Part shown: one piece after another, positions 49,980-63,552 of the stretch | How the letters are laid out: every line of letters begins with the position of its first letter | Position numbering within the stretch: position 1 is the first letter of the stretch | DNA from: Epiperipatus broadwayi | Taxonomy: Eukaryota; Onychophora; Udeonychophora; Euonychophora; Peripatidae | Length of the DNA: 64,000 nt | Reading direction: 5' to 3' | NCBI GenBank assembly: GCA_028023455.1 | Contig: JAQFVV010006203.1 | Span: forward strand, 14,734,348-14,798,347 | Notes under the pieces: generated by a model | Databases searched by the model: none | Told to the model about the DNA's origin: nothing | The model's input: the letters and a program-made list of their open reading frames with translations, nothing else | Position numbers and translations under genes: made by a program

Positions 49980-50085
49980 TATCAAATGGTTTATTACAAA
50001 TGATAGAGTTAAGTTTTGATTCTTGAACCTTTAACTCTTGGGTCTAGCATTCTACCAGTAGACTAAAGCACCAATGCCCTAAGGA
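49980..50085 (-). repeat. tRNA-derived SINE, degenerate
   Basis: On the - strand: TTAGTCTACTGGTAGAATGC (A-box region), AAGGTTCAAGAATC (B box), then a body ending in ATAAACCATTTGA. Same family as 36765-37030 and 50420-50540. Confidence 0.6.
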
Positions 50086-50419
50086 TATAGCATTTATAAT
50101 ATGGTACATAATAAAATTCATTGGATATTGATCATATAATTAGACTAATATTTATTCAGCAGACATTACATTGCACAACATTCATTAGTCTTCTGTTTTA
50201 AATTTTTCCATATTGATTGACATTAAGTTTCAAATCTTCCTAAAAGAAATCAAAGAGATAGATTTAAAAGCTTGAACCATAAATAATATTCTCGTTTAAT
50301 ACATCTACTCATAACTACAATACAATTTAATTTAAAAATTATGTATTTTTAGGCAGTTTAGCAATAAATAAATGTATATAAATATATTACATCCACATGA
50401 CTAATAATAATAATAATAA

Positions 50420-50540
50420 TAATCATCATCAAATGATTTATTGCTCAGAAGTTTATAAGAAGATTGGGTATGTGAAATAACAGCTGAGTTGTGACTCAGG
50501 TCTGCCATTCTACTACTGTACCAAATTATGCAAGACACTT
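50420..50540 (-). repeat. tRNA-derived SINE, degenerate
   Basis: On the - strand: GGTACAGTAGTAGAATGGC and CCTGAGTCACAACTCAGC, then a body ending CAATAAATCATTTGATG. It lies beside an ATA trinucleotide run near 50400-50425, perhaps its tail. Confidence 0.55.
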
Positions 50541-52644
50541 ATATAATTGAATGTGCAATATCAAGAAGTGATTGGATGAGAGATGATTCAAGATGATATT
50601 CATACAGATGAGTGTATGTCTGAAATCTGTGAATTAAAATTTAAAAATTGTTTAAACTATTTTGGCCATCCCGGCTTTATAATTATCTCAAAGTCTGTGA
50701 AAAAAAGGAATGTTCTTGGACATTGTTTATGATTGAAGATGATGTTAAAATTATCAAAATGTAAAATATTTTAGCATCTGCATTTCTTAAAAAGTTGTTG
50801 GTCGCTGTTAATTTTTTAAGAATTATCTATGCCCACTATCTGGCATTTGAGTTCGGGACAGGTGAACAATGGAAACTATTTCAGGTTATAGAATATTTAG
50901 GTTTTACTTTCAGATATCTAGTCCATGGTTGGTAATTGGATATTTAGTTATTGTTTGCTAGTAGATAAAGATCCCAGTTTAATCTGCATTTTGTTAGTTA
51001 AGTTTTGACATTGTGATTATAAAGTAAAGATTATGCTGTAGCTTGTTGGGAATGATGCGATGGTTTTATAGGATTGAGCTCTCAAGTTTAATGTAAAAAT
51101 GCTGAAAACATTTGAGTCAATCTAAATTTTATACTTATGTCATGTTTGCACAATATTTTTGCTTCTTTCTTACCAACATTTTGTTACTTTGTAAATAAGG
51201 AACATGAGTCTTTTACTCACATTTATTTTCTAAGGTCTTTACTGTTTGAATCTATTCATTCAATTTATGAAATCAGAAGTAATAAATGAGCAATGATATT
51301 AGTTTATTGGATTTTTTTTTTAAAGGAAAGAAGCAGTTTTAATGTAATAAATGAGAACTTTACTTTTAGTATTTTATAAGATTTTTATTGATGTTTTTTT
51401 TAATAATATTTACCTGGCTAGTAGTTTTTTTCAGAGCTATAAATGACAATTTATTATGTTGTTGTTTTCATATTATATAGTTTTTTAAATATATGAATAA
51501 TATCTTGGTTATATATTTATGACTTGAAATTACTTATAAATAATATCCATATATAATCGGTAAATTTTTTTATTAAATCAGATTTCTGCTATTGTAAATT
51601 ACTTTAATTGCCAGAAAACAGAAAAACTGCAAAATAATATTGATATTGTTATTCAAAGTCCTCTAATGATCATTTACAAGTGACAGAATTTTTGCATAGG
51701 AAGTGTATAGTAAAAAAATGTCTTGTGAAAATAATAACTTGTTGTAGATGCTTTTTTTTTTTTATGGGTGAACAGAAAAAAATTGGGAAACTTTTGCAAC
51801 AATAAAGTTTTTCTTTTTGGACATCTCTTTCAAACTTTCAAATTTTTAGAATTTTAAAAATAAATTAAGATAAACAAACTGTAGCTATCCATGAAAGAAT
51901 TTATGTTTTGCATGATCATCTTTGTTGCCCTGTGTGGTACTTGTAAATTTTAATAGCCAGTTTATAGACAATGGTATTTAGTTATTTTTATTTAAATGGT
52001 AAGACAAGAAAAAAAAAAATCATTCACTGGCAGATGATTAATTAGTGATGCTTTCCTCTTCTCTGATACTTGGTAGTAGTGGGCTGTGAGAGGTGAAGAG
52101 ATCTTTTCTGGTTTATTTAAAACTATTTTATTTACTTTTTATCAAATTTTTAGATTATTTTTGAAAGATTTTTTTGTTCAGTAATTTGAAGTATTCGCTT
52201 TTGATAAATCATACAAATATGAGCCATGATGTGAACATGTAGATTGGTGTTCATGTATTATATAACAACATAAATAGTTTTTAAATAAAATGGATTGATC
52301 TTTTTGTCTAAAAACGTTGTTTCATTAATTTTAATTTAAAATATTTGTCACTATTTTAAAAACCCATCGAAAAATTAATAGTTTGTAAAACGTAACTGTA
52401 AAAATTGAATGTTTTGAATTATGAAAATTTAATTTCTAATTTCTTGTTTTTTTTTTCAAATTCGTTATATTTTTTTAATGAGCTACAGTGTAATGCATTT
52501 AATATTTTATAATGAATTGGAAAAGAAAAAAAAATCCTAAATCCAGTTATCAATTTTTTGTCTCATTTTTTATATTTAAATAATAATAATGATGATGATG
52601 ATAATGATGTTTGCTCATTTCAATAATAATAATAATTATTATTA
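50541..52644. other. AT-rich DNA without a recognised gene
   Basis: No SHPK exon recognised. Trinucleotide runs occur at about 52580-52640. No other feature seen. Confidence 0.4.
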
Positions 52645-54505
52645 TTCAGCAGCAAATTGTTCACCTGTTCAGATTTAAGGTAACACGCTCCAGAGTTTTA
52701 TATTTAGAAAGTACTGAAAACTTAAAGCTGAAAAGGTAAAAAACTTTCCTGTACACACTATGTTCAATTCATAATTAATTTACACCTTTTTTTCAATATT
52801 CTGCACTAATTTTCATTCAAAATTTTGACAAAAATCAAATTATTAAACAATAATTTTAAAAACAATATGGCAATAAAGATATCACATGATCAGATGTCTC
52901 CATAGTAGTGCTGCAGCAAAGCAGTTCCCTTGTTCACAATCAAGGTAACAAGCTTTATGTTTACTTTAAAAGTACTAAAAACCTAAATCTGACAAGATGT
53001 GATTCAGTCTGAATAGTATTTTTTATTTTATTTTACCAAGATGTTATTCATGTTAACTATTATTTTTCCATTTCCCAAATTACAATTCATGCTGAACTAG
53101 ATTTTTCCATTTTTACAAGATGCAATTCATGCTGTCTAGTATTTTTCAATTTTTGCAAAATGTAATTTATACTGAACTAGTTTTTTCCTCTTTTCCCAGA
53201 TGCAATTCATGCTGACCAGTATTTTTCCATTTTCCCAAGATAAAATTCATGCTGAACTAGTATTTTTTCATTTTCCCAAGATCCCATTTCTGCTTATTAG
53301 TATTTTTCCCAACATGCAATTCACGCTAACTAGTATTTTCCCAAGATGCAATTCATTCTGAATTAGTATTAGTTTCATTTTCCCCCAAGATGTTGACTAG
53401 TATTTTTTCCAGTTTTCCAAGATGCAATGCATGCTCACTAGTATTTTTCCATTTTCCCAAAATGAATTTATTCTGAATTAGTATTTTTCTTCATTTTCAC
53501 AAGAGGTATTCATGTTGAACTAGTATTTTTCCATTTTCCCAAGATGCAATTCAAGCTTACTAGTATTTTTTCATTTTCCCAAGATGCAATTCATACCGAA
53601 CTAGTATTTTTCTATTTTCCCAAGATACAATTTATGCTAACTAGTATTTTTCCATTTTCCCAAGATTCAGTTCTGGTTGACTAATATTTTTCCAATATGG
53701 AATTCATGCTGAACTAGTATTTTTCCATTTTCCCAAGATGCAATTCAAGCTAACTAGTATTTTTTCATTTTCCCAAGATGCAATTCATACCGAACTAGTA
53801 TTTTTCTATTTTCCCAAGATACAATTTATGCTAACTAGTATTTTTCCATTTTCCCAAGATTCAGTTCTGGTTGACTAATATTTTTCCAATATGGAATTCA
53901 TGCTGAACTAGTATTTTACCATTTTCACAAAATGCAATTCATGCTAACATGTATTTTTCCATTCTTTCAACATGCAATTCATGCTAATTAGTACTTTTCC
54001 ATTATCCCAAGATGCAATTCATGCTGAATGAGTATTTTTCTATTTTCCAATTCATACCAAGTAGTATTTTTCAATTTTTTTTTCACATGGAAATTATGTA
54101 ACAAATGAACAATAAGATTTAGATAACAAAACTATAGTACTCTCAGTAGCAGTTGAGCTCAGTTTTTATTTTTGTTAACCCAACACCAACTTCAACCCCT
54201 CCTCCAAATTTTTTCATTCATACTATCATGAGTTTCCATATATTTTTCTCAATATCACATTTAAAAAAAATGCCATGTAAATCTAATTTGATGTGTTTTG
54301 TTATGCAATATTTTTTTTCTTTCAATTACTGTAAATCACGTTTTCATTCCTATCAAGATTGTAAATGTTTATTACATATGTAGTATCATGAATCAATTTG
54401 TATTTAAGACCTCATCTTTTCAAATGTAACTTATGTAATCCTTTTTGAATATCAATAAAGTTTATCCTTTGAAATATAATAATAACAACAACAACAACAA
54501 CAATG
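52645..54505 (+). repeat. Composite VNTR repeat, copy 1
   Basis: Three parts in order: a head with two CAGCA(GC)AAA...TTGTTCAC(A/C) blocks (52645 and 52910), a 41-bp minisatellite body (about 52998-54085), and a tail of about 400 bp ending in TCAATAAAGTTTATCCTTTG followed by AAC repeats. The tail has an AATAAA at 54454-54459. The second copy follows directly. The frame at 54153-54383 lies in the tail and has no family resemblance. The layout (head, VNTR, tail with poly(A) signal and simple-sequence end) is like a composite non-autonomous retroposon, though no target duplication was found. Confidence 0.6.
52998..54085 (+). repeat. 41-bp minisatellite array
   Basis: About 26 units of a pattern AAGATGCAATTCATGCTG then AACTAGTATTTTTCC then ATTTTCCC. 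Units vary by point changes and short deletions. A higher-order period of 194 bp is visible: 53541-53734 is repeated almost exactly at 53735-53928. Confidence 0.9.
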
Positions 54506-55999
54506 TACAGCAGTAAATCTTAGTCCTGACACCATGTCCTTCTAAAAGCTCCTGCTTCAAATCCTAAAAGTTTGCTCAATATTATCTTTATTAAAGATAA
54601 ATTTTACATCTTATCAAAGATAGAATAAAACTTGATTACATAGCATATCTTTTTAAGAAATTTTCATGTGTGTACGTAGACAAATTTAATCACATTTATT
54701 TTTGAACAACATGAGAAATAAAATAATGATGGTAACCTTGTTTTAGAAATTGTATAATTATAGTCCCGCAGCAAATCTTTTTTTTTCTGTATAACAGTTG
54801 CAAGTTCTCAAGCTTCAACCCCTAAAATTTTGCTCAATACCATCATTATTAAAGGATGCAACAAATAATAACTGACATTTTTCCAAAATGCTAATCATGC
54901 TGGCATTTTTCCATTTTCCCAAGGAACAATTCATGCTGAACTAGTGTTTTTCCATTTTCCTAAGATGCAATCAATGCTGACTAGTGTTTTTTCATTTTCT
55001 CCAGATGTAATTCATGCTGACCAGTGTTTTTCAATTTTCCCCAAATGCAATTTATGCTAACTAGTATTTTCCATTTTCTTAAGATGCACTTTATGCAAAC
55101 AAGAGTTTTCTTCCATAGCGTAAGCTTGTGGTTAAACACATGTAGAGGTCCCTACTATCGCATTTTACACACATATTCTCAAGGTTACAGCCTCGGTAAA
55201 TATTACTTATGTAATCAATGTGCATTTAATAACTTTATAATTACAAATTTATGCTAAACTGGATTTTTTTTTCATTTTCCAAGGATCCAATGCATGCTGA
55301 CTGGTGCTTTTCCATACTGAAATGGTATTTTTCCATGTTCCAAGAATGCAGTTGGTGCTGACTAATGTTTTTCCATTTTCCCAAGATGCAATTCATGCTG
55401 ATGACTGTTTTTCCATTTTCTGAAGATACAATCCTTGCTGAACTAGTATTTCCCCATTTTCTCAGGATGCAATTCATGGATACTAGTGTTTTTTCATTCT
55501 CCCAGAATGCAATTCATGCTGAACCAACGTTTTTGTATTTTTCCAAGATGCAATTCATGCTGAACTAGTATTTTTCCATTTTTTTTCTACATGGAACTTA
55601 TGTATTAAATGAAACAATAAAACTTAGCTATGAATACTATAGTACTCTCACCAAATGAATCCAATTTTTTTTGGACCATATGTCAATCTAACACTAATTT
55701 CCACCCTTCCTCCATATGTTTTCAATTGTACTATCATACGTTCCCACATATTTTTCTATCACATTTAAAAATTCTATGTAAATTTAATTTGACATATGTA
55801 TCTTGTTATGTAATAATTATTTTTCTTTTAATTAATGTAAATTATATTTTCTTTCCTATCACAATCAAGATTGTAAACCTTTATTATATATGTAATATTA
55901 TGAATCAATTTGTATCTAAGACCTCATGTTTTCAAATGTAACTTATATAACCCTTTTTGAGTCTCAATAAAGTTTACCCTTTAAAATAACAAGAACAAC
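54506..55999 (+). repeat. Composite VNTR repeat, copy 2
   Basis: A head with two GCAG(T/C)AAATCTT-type blocks (54515 and 54765), each followed by an AAA(A/G)TTTGCTCAATA block, then a shorter 41-bp array at about 54870-55590 interrupted at about 55090-55245 by unrelated sequence, then the same tail as copy 1 (55590-55980), with AATAAA at 55966-55971 and an AACAAGAACAACAAC end. Frames on both strands in the array (for example 55365-55568 and 55241-55477) are by-products of the repeat. Confidence 0.6.
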
Positions 56000-56179
56000 A
56001 ACTGATACATATGACCACACACATGTAGAAAAGATATGTTGGTGATTATTTATCTTTTCTGTATATTGCTGATTATTTATCTTTTCTACATGTGTATGGT
56101 CATGTGTATCAGTTATATGAGATAGTGGGGATAGTTGAAGAGTGCTTGAAAGTCTGAGTCCAAATCCCCTATATTTATA
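55999..56179. mobile_element. Family C foldback, partial copy
   Basis: GATACATATGACCACACACATG, GTGATTATTTATCTTTTCT twice, and CATGTGTATGGTCATGTG followed by GGATAGTTGAAGAGTGCTTG and CCCCTATATTT match the right half and outer arm of 40515-40831. The hammerhead core is absent. Confidence 0.7.
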
Positions 56180-57260
56180 ATGTAAATGGATAAGTGAGCG
56201 ATTTGTTTTATAATTAATTTAAAAGATAGCAATTTAATTTGTTCTAATATTTAATCTTGGTTTAAGAGAGTTTAGAGGACAAATCATTTGCTTTTCCTGA
56301 TTTAATATCTTTTTTAAAGTATGGTAAAAATATATACATACTTTATAGGTATTTCTTTAAAGTATGAACAATTTTATATTTAAAAAAAAAGTATCATCAA
56401 TAAAGTAGTGTAATAATATTTTAGGTCAAGGTATATTATTAAATTTAGATAGAATAACTTAAAAGAACAATAATCGTATAGGAATACACATTAGTCAGGT
56501 ACAATGTGTGTGCTCATATGAGAAAGTTCTAAGAGCTGAAATAAAAGACCAGCCATTAATCAATATAATTTTAAATTAAGAGTGTAGTGTCTTAATACGC
56601 AAATATAATCAGGAATTGCTGTACTAAGATTTAGATTCTTGCATTAATCAGCATTGGTGATATATGTTTGAGGGCTTTATTATATAATTGCAGTTGTATA
56701 TAAGCTTTTATTACTAGTTGTACTAATTCAGTATCTTTTTAATATTCCCAGAATTATGTATTTGATCTAAGAATAAAAGAGTTTTAGTAGCAAGAAAATA
56801 TTTATAAGAGATAGGATCCAAGCTCTGACCACGTCTGTGAATTATTATTAGATTGTATAGATATACATTTACCAAAATTTACATTCGAAGTGTACTGATA
56901 GACTAAAATTTATTTTGAGGATATATGCGATGACTGTGAATGTAAAAGGGATTAAATCAATGGATTATTGTTTGAGTGTCCTTAACGCGTGAAATTATAT
57001 CCTATATGTATTAAAAGTGTTGGCATTTATTCAGGGCTATCAATGCTTGATCATATTATATTAGATGCTGTGTTTATATAATTAAAATTTTTAAATTAAA
57101 AGCTTGTTGAAAAAAAAAAATATTTGAAAGATGCATCGTTTTTTTTTAATGGGATATTTATTTTCAAAAGAAATTTGCAGATTGTGTGTCTGAAATAAGA
57201 ATCAGAAAGTTAACAATGTTTCAAGTATAATTCATAACATGCCAATTATTTTGTTAATGA
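56180..57260. other. AT-rich DNA without a recognised gene
   Basis: Nothing supportable. Confidence 0.4.
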
Positions 57261-57261
57261 T

Positions 57262-57480
57262 AGTAAAAAATGTATGTGGAGAGCCATGACAAGACGTGTC
57301 TTTTTAACACAACTTGAAATATGACTTTTAGTGATGATTCATTATTCTGAATAGGTTTTAACAAATTTGGATCAGTAAGAAATGTATGTGGACAGCCATA
57401 ACAAGACATGTGTCTTCTTAACACGACTTGAAATGTGACTGTCAGTGATGATTCATTATTTTTAGAGAAACCCAAACATA
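57262..57480 (+). repeat. Tandem duplication of a 112 bp unit
   Basis: TGTATGTGGAGAGCCATGACAA (57271) recurs as TGTATGTGGACAGCCATAACAA at 57383, each followed by AACAC(A/G)ACTTGAAAT and AGTGATGATTCATTATT. The - strand frame across both copies encodes a repeated NNESSL...FQVVL pattern, which reflects the duplication and is not a recognised family. The second unit runs into a GAGAAACCCAAAC block shared with the 58613-58705 hairpin. Confidence 0.65.
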
Positions 57481-57563
57481 ATTTATATACATATATATTT
57501 ATTAAATACACTTCCATCACACATTACTGAAATATGATCAAAGATGTGAAATGACAAATGTTT

Positions 57564-57607
57564 CCCAAGATGTGCATTTTGTACTGAACCAGCACTCATC
57601 AGTTGGT
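57564..57607 (-). ncRNA. Hammerhead-like motif, one core base changed
   Basis: On the - strand: ACCAA (57607-57603), CTGATGA (57602-57596), GTGCTG/GTT/CAGTAC (57595-57581), AAAA in place of GAAA (57580-57577), T, GCAC, AT, C, TTGGG (57568-57564). Helix I keeps four pairs, helix II six pairs (one wobble), helix III two pairs, and the triplet is AUC. Relative to 40679-40722 the helix II end pair, helix III loop and H17 differ while pairing is kept. Loss of the invariant G should abolish cleavage. Confidence 0.55.
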
Positions 57608-58026
57608 CTAGATCACATTCTGTTATACATAGGTTTATCATTTGTTCAGTATATATCTAGAAAGCAAATTATTACAGTTTTAATTGATGTTTCAAATTTT
57701 CTGTATTACAACATTGATACAAACCACTTTATGGAAATATATTAATAACTGTTACTAGTCATTTATCAAACTAGACATTATCCTTAGCACAAATATATAT
57801 ATATAAAGTCTTACTTAATGGATATTGTGTCTGCAGTGGTATAGAAGCATCAACACATGATTTCCTTGCTCAAGTTGATAGTTTAGATAACTTTCACACA
57901 AAGAGGGGGCTATCTATTTTTAACACTTTATGGAAGGATGTGCAATCACTGCACTATATTCAGAGGATCAAAGCAGAGCTTTAGTTTCAATAACCTCTAA
58001 ATATGAGATGAAAATTTAGTTATAAA

Positions 58027-58172
58027 TAATAAGGGATTTGAACACAGACTTTCAAGCTCCCTTCAACTATTCAATCTATCTCATACAAGTAATACACATG
58101 ACCTCACAAATGCGTAAAAGAAGCGTTCATCAATTGGTCCAGATCATCATCTCTCACACATATATATAATTA
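58027..58172. mobile_element. Family C foldback, half copy
   Basis: AAGGGATTTGAACACAGACTTTCAAGC and ACACATGACCTCACAAATG match the left arm of 40515-40831. Then CAATTGGTCCAGATCATCATC matches the central part, inverted. The hammerhead core is truncated: only TTGATGA and the helix I side remain on the - strand. Confidence 0.7.
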
Positions 58173-58323
58173 GTGCTTGGTTTTTATTTTAAGATAGCAC
58201 ATCTTCAAACTTTAATGGACAGGCTTCAATTACATAACTCCAGCTATATAAATTATACTTGTATTCAATCAATCATGTAAATAATAAGTAAACTCAGATC
58301 AATGAGTGTTATCTTCATATACA

Positions 58324-58467
58324 GTATTGCAATTCAAATAATTCTTACACTTTTTTCAGCAAAAACTTTTTACTGATGAAGACTGCAAGGTACAGTCGAA
58401 ACTGTAATAATAATAATAAAAAGTTTTTGCTGAAAAAGTGTAAGAAGAATTATTTGAATTACAATAT
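58324..58467. repeat. Hairpin repeat enclosing a hammerhead-like core
   Basis: Arms of about 48-50 bp (AATTCAAATAATTCTTACAC with TAAAAAGTTTTTGCTG...GAATTATTTGAATT) surround CTGATGA...GAAAC. The arms match apart from small indels. The enclosed motif resembles tail motifs of Penelope-like elements. No coding sequence. Confidence 0.75.
58373..58402 (+). ncRNA. Hammerhead-like core, probably inactive
   Basis: CTGATGA (58373-58379), an extra A, GACTG with CAGTC (five pairs around CAAGGTA), GAAAC (58398-58402). Core boxes and helix II are present. The extra A and the absence of a U at the expected cleavage position beside the arm pairing argue against activity. Confidence 0.45.
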
Positions 58468-58469
58468 TA

Positions 58470-58847
58470 TCTAATGAGTTATATCACATTTGCAATCATA
58501 TCACAAACATCCATCAGACCAGAAGTCATATCAAACTCTCACATCATAGATAGATTGGAAACATACACTTTGTCAAGTAATCCATATAGTGCATGTTCCA
58601 ATTTAACTTTATATACATATTATTTCTTTAGAAACCCCAAACTTAATTTTTTAAAAAATATATATAAAATTAATTTTTGGGTTTCTCTAGAAATAATGTA
58701 TATATGATGTTAAATGGTAACATGTGTTATATGGATTGCTTGACAAAGTGCATGTTTTTAATGTATCTATGGTATGAGAGGTTGGTCTGACTTCTGGGCT
58801 GATGGATGATTGTGACAGAATTGCAAATGTGATCTAACTTACTGGAA
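58470..58847. repeat. Inverted repeat with an inner hairpin
   Basis: Outer arms: CATTTGCAATC...CATCCATCAGACCAGAAGTC...CACTTTGTCAAGTAATCCATAT at the left (58487-58590) and the reverse complement at the right (58735-58835). Inner hairpin at 58613-58705: ATTATTTCTTTAGAAACCCC is mirrored by GGGTTTCTCTAGAAATAAT. The + strand frame 58474-58707 is a by-product. Confidence 0.65.
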
Positions 58848-61800
58848 GTTTCAGTTACTTCCTTCTGAGTTACATATAATCTGAGTTATTTACTTATTAT
58901 TCATTTATTAAAGCAAAGAATGATAATTCAGAAGAGTAACTGTCATGAATCACAAATACACCCACAAATATTATGTTGATTGGTTCTTTTATTTTACAGC
59001 AGCTTATCTAATTATAGTTCTCCATTCTACTCTACCTTCAATAATATGTTTCCAATGAAAGAAAACAATAATGCATCTTATCAGAGGATTTGTGAGATAA
59101 TTTTTATAACATGAAAGAAATCTGTCTCTTTATAAAAATTTTGTTATTGTTTGTTTATTTTTCAAGCTCATTCTAACACAGGTGTTCTCTTATGTTAGTG
59201 GATTCAATATGACCACACCAGAAAATTGGTAATATAATTTTGCCATCATATTTTTAGAATAGTGTAGAACATCTTTAATAAATTTTTTACAGTGACTTTA
59301 TATTACAGTTGGAGAAGATTTATGTTTCACTTCTATAAAATAAAGCAGGAAGAATAACTATTTACATTTATAATTAATTTATTTGACATATTGGAATCCA
59401 TGCTGCATCTTTTTACCTCAAAACCACTACCTGCTCAAGCCAAGGACCATCAAAACTAAAAGTTGGTTAAGATTTTTCTTCAACCATAATGTAAACAATA
59501 ATTAAATCAAGTTTTTTTACTTTGCATTTCAAAACTTAAGAGCATTTCATTAATGAATTTTAAAATTGGCTAGTGTACTATAAATCAATTCAAATTAAAA
59601 AAAAAAAACACTGTTAAATCTATATTACTTTTTGATTCTACTTTATAAGGCTGTCTAAATTATTTTAAAAAACTATTATCATAAAAATCAAAAACAAAAT
59701 TGAACCTAATTTACATCCTTATATTTAATGACTTTTTATTTGCACTATTTCAAAATTTTCATCATCATTAAAGTACTCCCTCTCATTTTAGTCATGCAAC
59801 AGCTTCATAGTAAAAATAAATTTTCTGTATTGCCATAAACTTTTATTAACTAGTCAAATGTGACTACATATAGATTACATTTCACTCCTATCATTTTTTT
59901 AGCATTTATTTGGCAACAATATTGTCCTGCATTTTAATTATTTAAAATCAATAACATTTATGTATGACTGTAGTAATTAACAATAGTAATTCATGAAAAT
60001 TACTGCCTTTTTAAATACTCGTTATTTTTTATAGCATGAATAATAGAAGCATTCATAAAAATCATACTATATGACTTCATGGATTCACAAATTCTAAAAA
60101 AATTCTAATAGTTTTTGAAACTAGAACATATAATAAAACTTCTTCAGGCATATCATCACTATATATAGTGTTTTAATTTTGAAATCATAAAGAGCAATTT
60201 TAACTTGATTAAATTGGATATGGAATCAATATGGATGTTTAAAAGCAGTCTTCTAATTTTTCCTATCATTGTTCAAAAATATTCAAAATACTGATAGTCT
60301 AGTCATAGGGTAATTAATATATAAAAGACTGCCATTCATTGATTTGATAGAATTATGATATCATTTTGTGGATTCATTTGTTATTTTTCAATATTTACAA
60401 AAAAAGTGAGATGAACAAATGAATATCTCTTCAATTCACCAGTTATTTCTTAAGTCTTCTTATCAGCTAATGATCTTCTGCTTTTAACTTTAGCTCTACA
60501 TTCATTTTGTTATTCAACCAAGTTAGTAATATGATTATTAATGGAAAAGATTTTTTTTATTAATGAAATCAAGAAAGTGAGCTTCTTAAGAGAATTACAC
60601 TTCTCAATTGTTATATAGCAAGCTTGCATATTGATCACTTTTAATGTTTAATAGTTTTTGAAATTTAACATTATTTAAAAAAGGAATATTCTGACTTCAT
60701 TAATTTAATGTATGTCATTATTTTGAATTTTTCTATCTAAAAATGTGCTCTAAGTTGGTTCATGTGTTGGGCAAAACAAACTATTCTACTTGATATAGCT
60801 ATTTATAGTAATTTTGGACTATAGTTTATTGTTTATATCAACATACAAATTAAACTTTCCAAGAATAAAATTTCTGTACTTTATTTATATTGATGTAATA
60901 GTAATATCTTACAAGGAATAAAAACTTTTTGAATCTAATGGTTAATATTAATGACAAGATCACAGTATTTTCTTAAATATGCTTTCTCCTATGTTTTCAA
61001 TAACATATTGCTTCAACTTATGCTAGAGCCATCTATTCTAAGCTTAAGTAATCATTGGATACTATATGTCATAGTTCTGTAACATTCTCACCCCCAAACT
61101 TATTTCTGTCTTATATTGCTACATGATAAGTGCATCACTTCTATATTTGAACCATAGCCATCAGTGATGAAGGTAAAAACCAGAAATCTGGCTGTGAATA
61201 GAGATGTTATAGCACTTTATTATTGGATGTCCATTAATTACTCAAATTTACAGTAGCTGGCTTTAGAGTAGGATGAAAAGAACTGCTTTTGAATCTAAAT
61301 GTTAGAATATGAATACAGATATCTTAGTACAGGTGCAAATAAATTTTTAATATCATATAAGCATATGTATCATTGAAATATCAAGAGACAGTAAAACAAT
61401 TTCAAGTTAAATGTTGCAACAAATCAAATTCTGTACCATTTTCATTTGGTGATCTGCCCCCTCCCCCCCTTCCAAAATATATAGCTTTATACCTATTTAA
61501 TATTCTATAATAAATACTTCTATTACATGTATTAAAATAGGCAATATATTATATGATATAAAAAGGTTATTAACATTTGGGATATAATCTTAAATATTAA
61601 GATGATATCAACTACTGTATCTGCATTAACAGGAGCCAAGGAATGCCAAATTACCATTGATGATGAGTAAGTGTTATCGCTTGATTATAATATTATTGCA
61701 TAGAAAGAAAAAAAAATCCAGTATGTTTACATATATTAAGAATCTATGGAATTGTCGTTTTTTTTCGAAAAAATTTTTAATCAAAAATTTTTTGTATGAA

Positions 61801-62147
61801 TATCTATCTATAGCTTATGTTAAGAATGTATTGAAAAATTAAAAACAAATAAATAAAAGAAAAAACTTCCATGCAGCTGCGTGAATTATATAAATCCAAT
61901 CTGAAATTTGAGAAACAAGTTTTTGAAAAAGAAAAAAAAAGAAATTTAATATTTATATTGAAACAGCTGAGACAAGGTTGGCGAAAAGCAGACTCCTTAA
62001 GAATAAGGTGATAGTATGAAATTATACAAATATTTGTACAAAGCATATTTACTATTATTAAGTATTTGTTTTAATTCGACTATACTGATTTGTTTAGTAA
62101 GCGTGTGTATATGTATATATGCACATCAAGTTCTTTTTTCCCCATAT
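58848..62147. other. AT-rich DNA without a recognised gene
   Basis: No exon of SHPK or other gene could be supported. A 34 bp open block at about 61632-61665 with AG before and GTAAGT after looks like a tiny exon but does not fit SHPK in frame. C-rich homopolymer near 61458-61470. Confidence 0.4.
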
Positions 62148-62245
62148 ATCATAGCATCGGCCATGAGGCGAACCCGCAACAACCGTCTACAACCACTTGC
62201 AAGGTGGCTGCGCTGACCTCTCAGCTAACAATGCTTGACCACACA
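62148..62245 (-). repeat. tRNA-derived SINE, type II-like
   Basis: On the - strand: GCATTGT pairs with CCGATGC as acceptor, GCTG/CAGC closes a D arm around AGAGGT, and CCAC/GTGG closes a seven-base loop CTTGCAA (TGC in the anticodon position). A longer variable region and a GGGTTCGCC T-arm follow, then an A-rich tail. Same family as 19559-19647. A working tRNA is unlikely because the T stem is broken. Confidence 0.65.
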
Positions 62246-63552
62246 CACATCAAGTTCTTTAAAGGCCATCGCTTGCTGCTTTCTAATCTATTTATTATAC
62301 CTTCTAAATTTTAAAATTGCATAGTAAACTTGAATGAACTTTTATGTCATCAAGATGTGGTATGTATATATGTAATGTAGCTTTATCTTTATTGTATATG
62401 TGATATTTACCAATAAATAAATAAAATATAGATAGCTAAAGGAAAGGGATGATTAATTATTTTCAGTATATCACAAATGATATGATTCTCCAAAGTCCTC
62501 ATACTTATAAAAATATTAGCGTTCATATTTCATATAAGATCTTGAGGTGAGATAAAGGAAGGACTTTTTTTTTAGATAAAAAAAGCTATTATTAGCTACT
62601 AAAATAAGTGGAGCCACTTGAGATTGTCAATTTTAATTGGTAGTTACCAAGCAACCTTATTACTGAACATACTTCTCTAGTTATTATATGGAGACTTTCC
62701 ACATAATCTTTTTTTTATTATATATATACAAATGTAATAAATTTGTGTAACTAATATGTAAATAGAAAAATACTCACATGACAATGTGTTAAACAAAATA
62801 AATACAAAGTATTTAACAGTCAAGTGGGTTTTCAGCACAGTACATTAGATTCTTAGTAATCAACTGTTAAAGAATAAAAGAGCCATGAATTAATGACCAA
62901 AATTCCAGAGCATGCTCAATTGCACCTTACTAAGCATTTGTTTTAATATATTATTAGAATTAGAAATATGCAAGACTTTCTTAATCCTCCTTTCCTATTA
63001 TTTGATTTGTTATAAATAATAGTAATTTTCTGAGGGTAACAATCATGCCAAGATTCTTTCTCATGCCAAAAAAAAAATAAATAAAAATAAAATAAAATTA
63101 GCATTATATGTGATGATAGGAAACGGAAAATTAAGAAAGCACGATGCATTGCTAATCTGATATGTTGAATCACAAGTTTAATTCAATGCAACTAAAAATT
63201 CTCTGGGATTTTGGCCATTAATTGTTTTTTATTTCCTAACAGTTCATGACTACTAATCTAGTATACTGCATTGAAAGTATGCTTAGCTGTTAATATATTT
63301 ACTCTGTTTTATATATTGATGTATATGGATTTATTATTTATGTGTACATATATTAAAATTATATATGTGTAGATTCTGTAAAATTATTTTTTCATTATAT
63401 TTATGTACATTAAATATGTATAAATTAATGATAGTAAAAATACTAGTAAAACATTTTCATTTAAGTTTCTGCATGTTGGACATCTTAAGCTAATTTAGTC
63501 AAATTTATTCAATAATGTTTTATGGCATGTAAAAAAAAAAAAGAAATAATAT
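62246..63552. other. AT-rich DNA without a recognised gene
   Basis: Nothing supportable. The - strand frame at 62943-63173 is low-complexity. Confidence 0.4.
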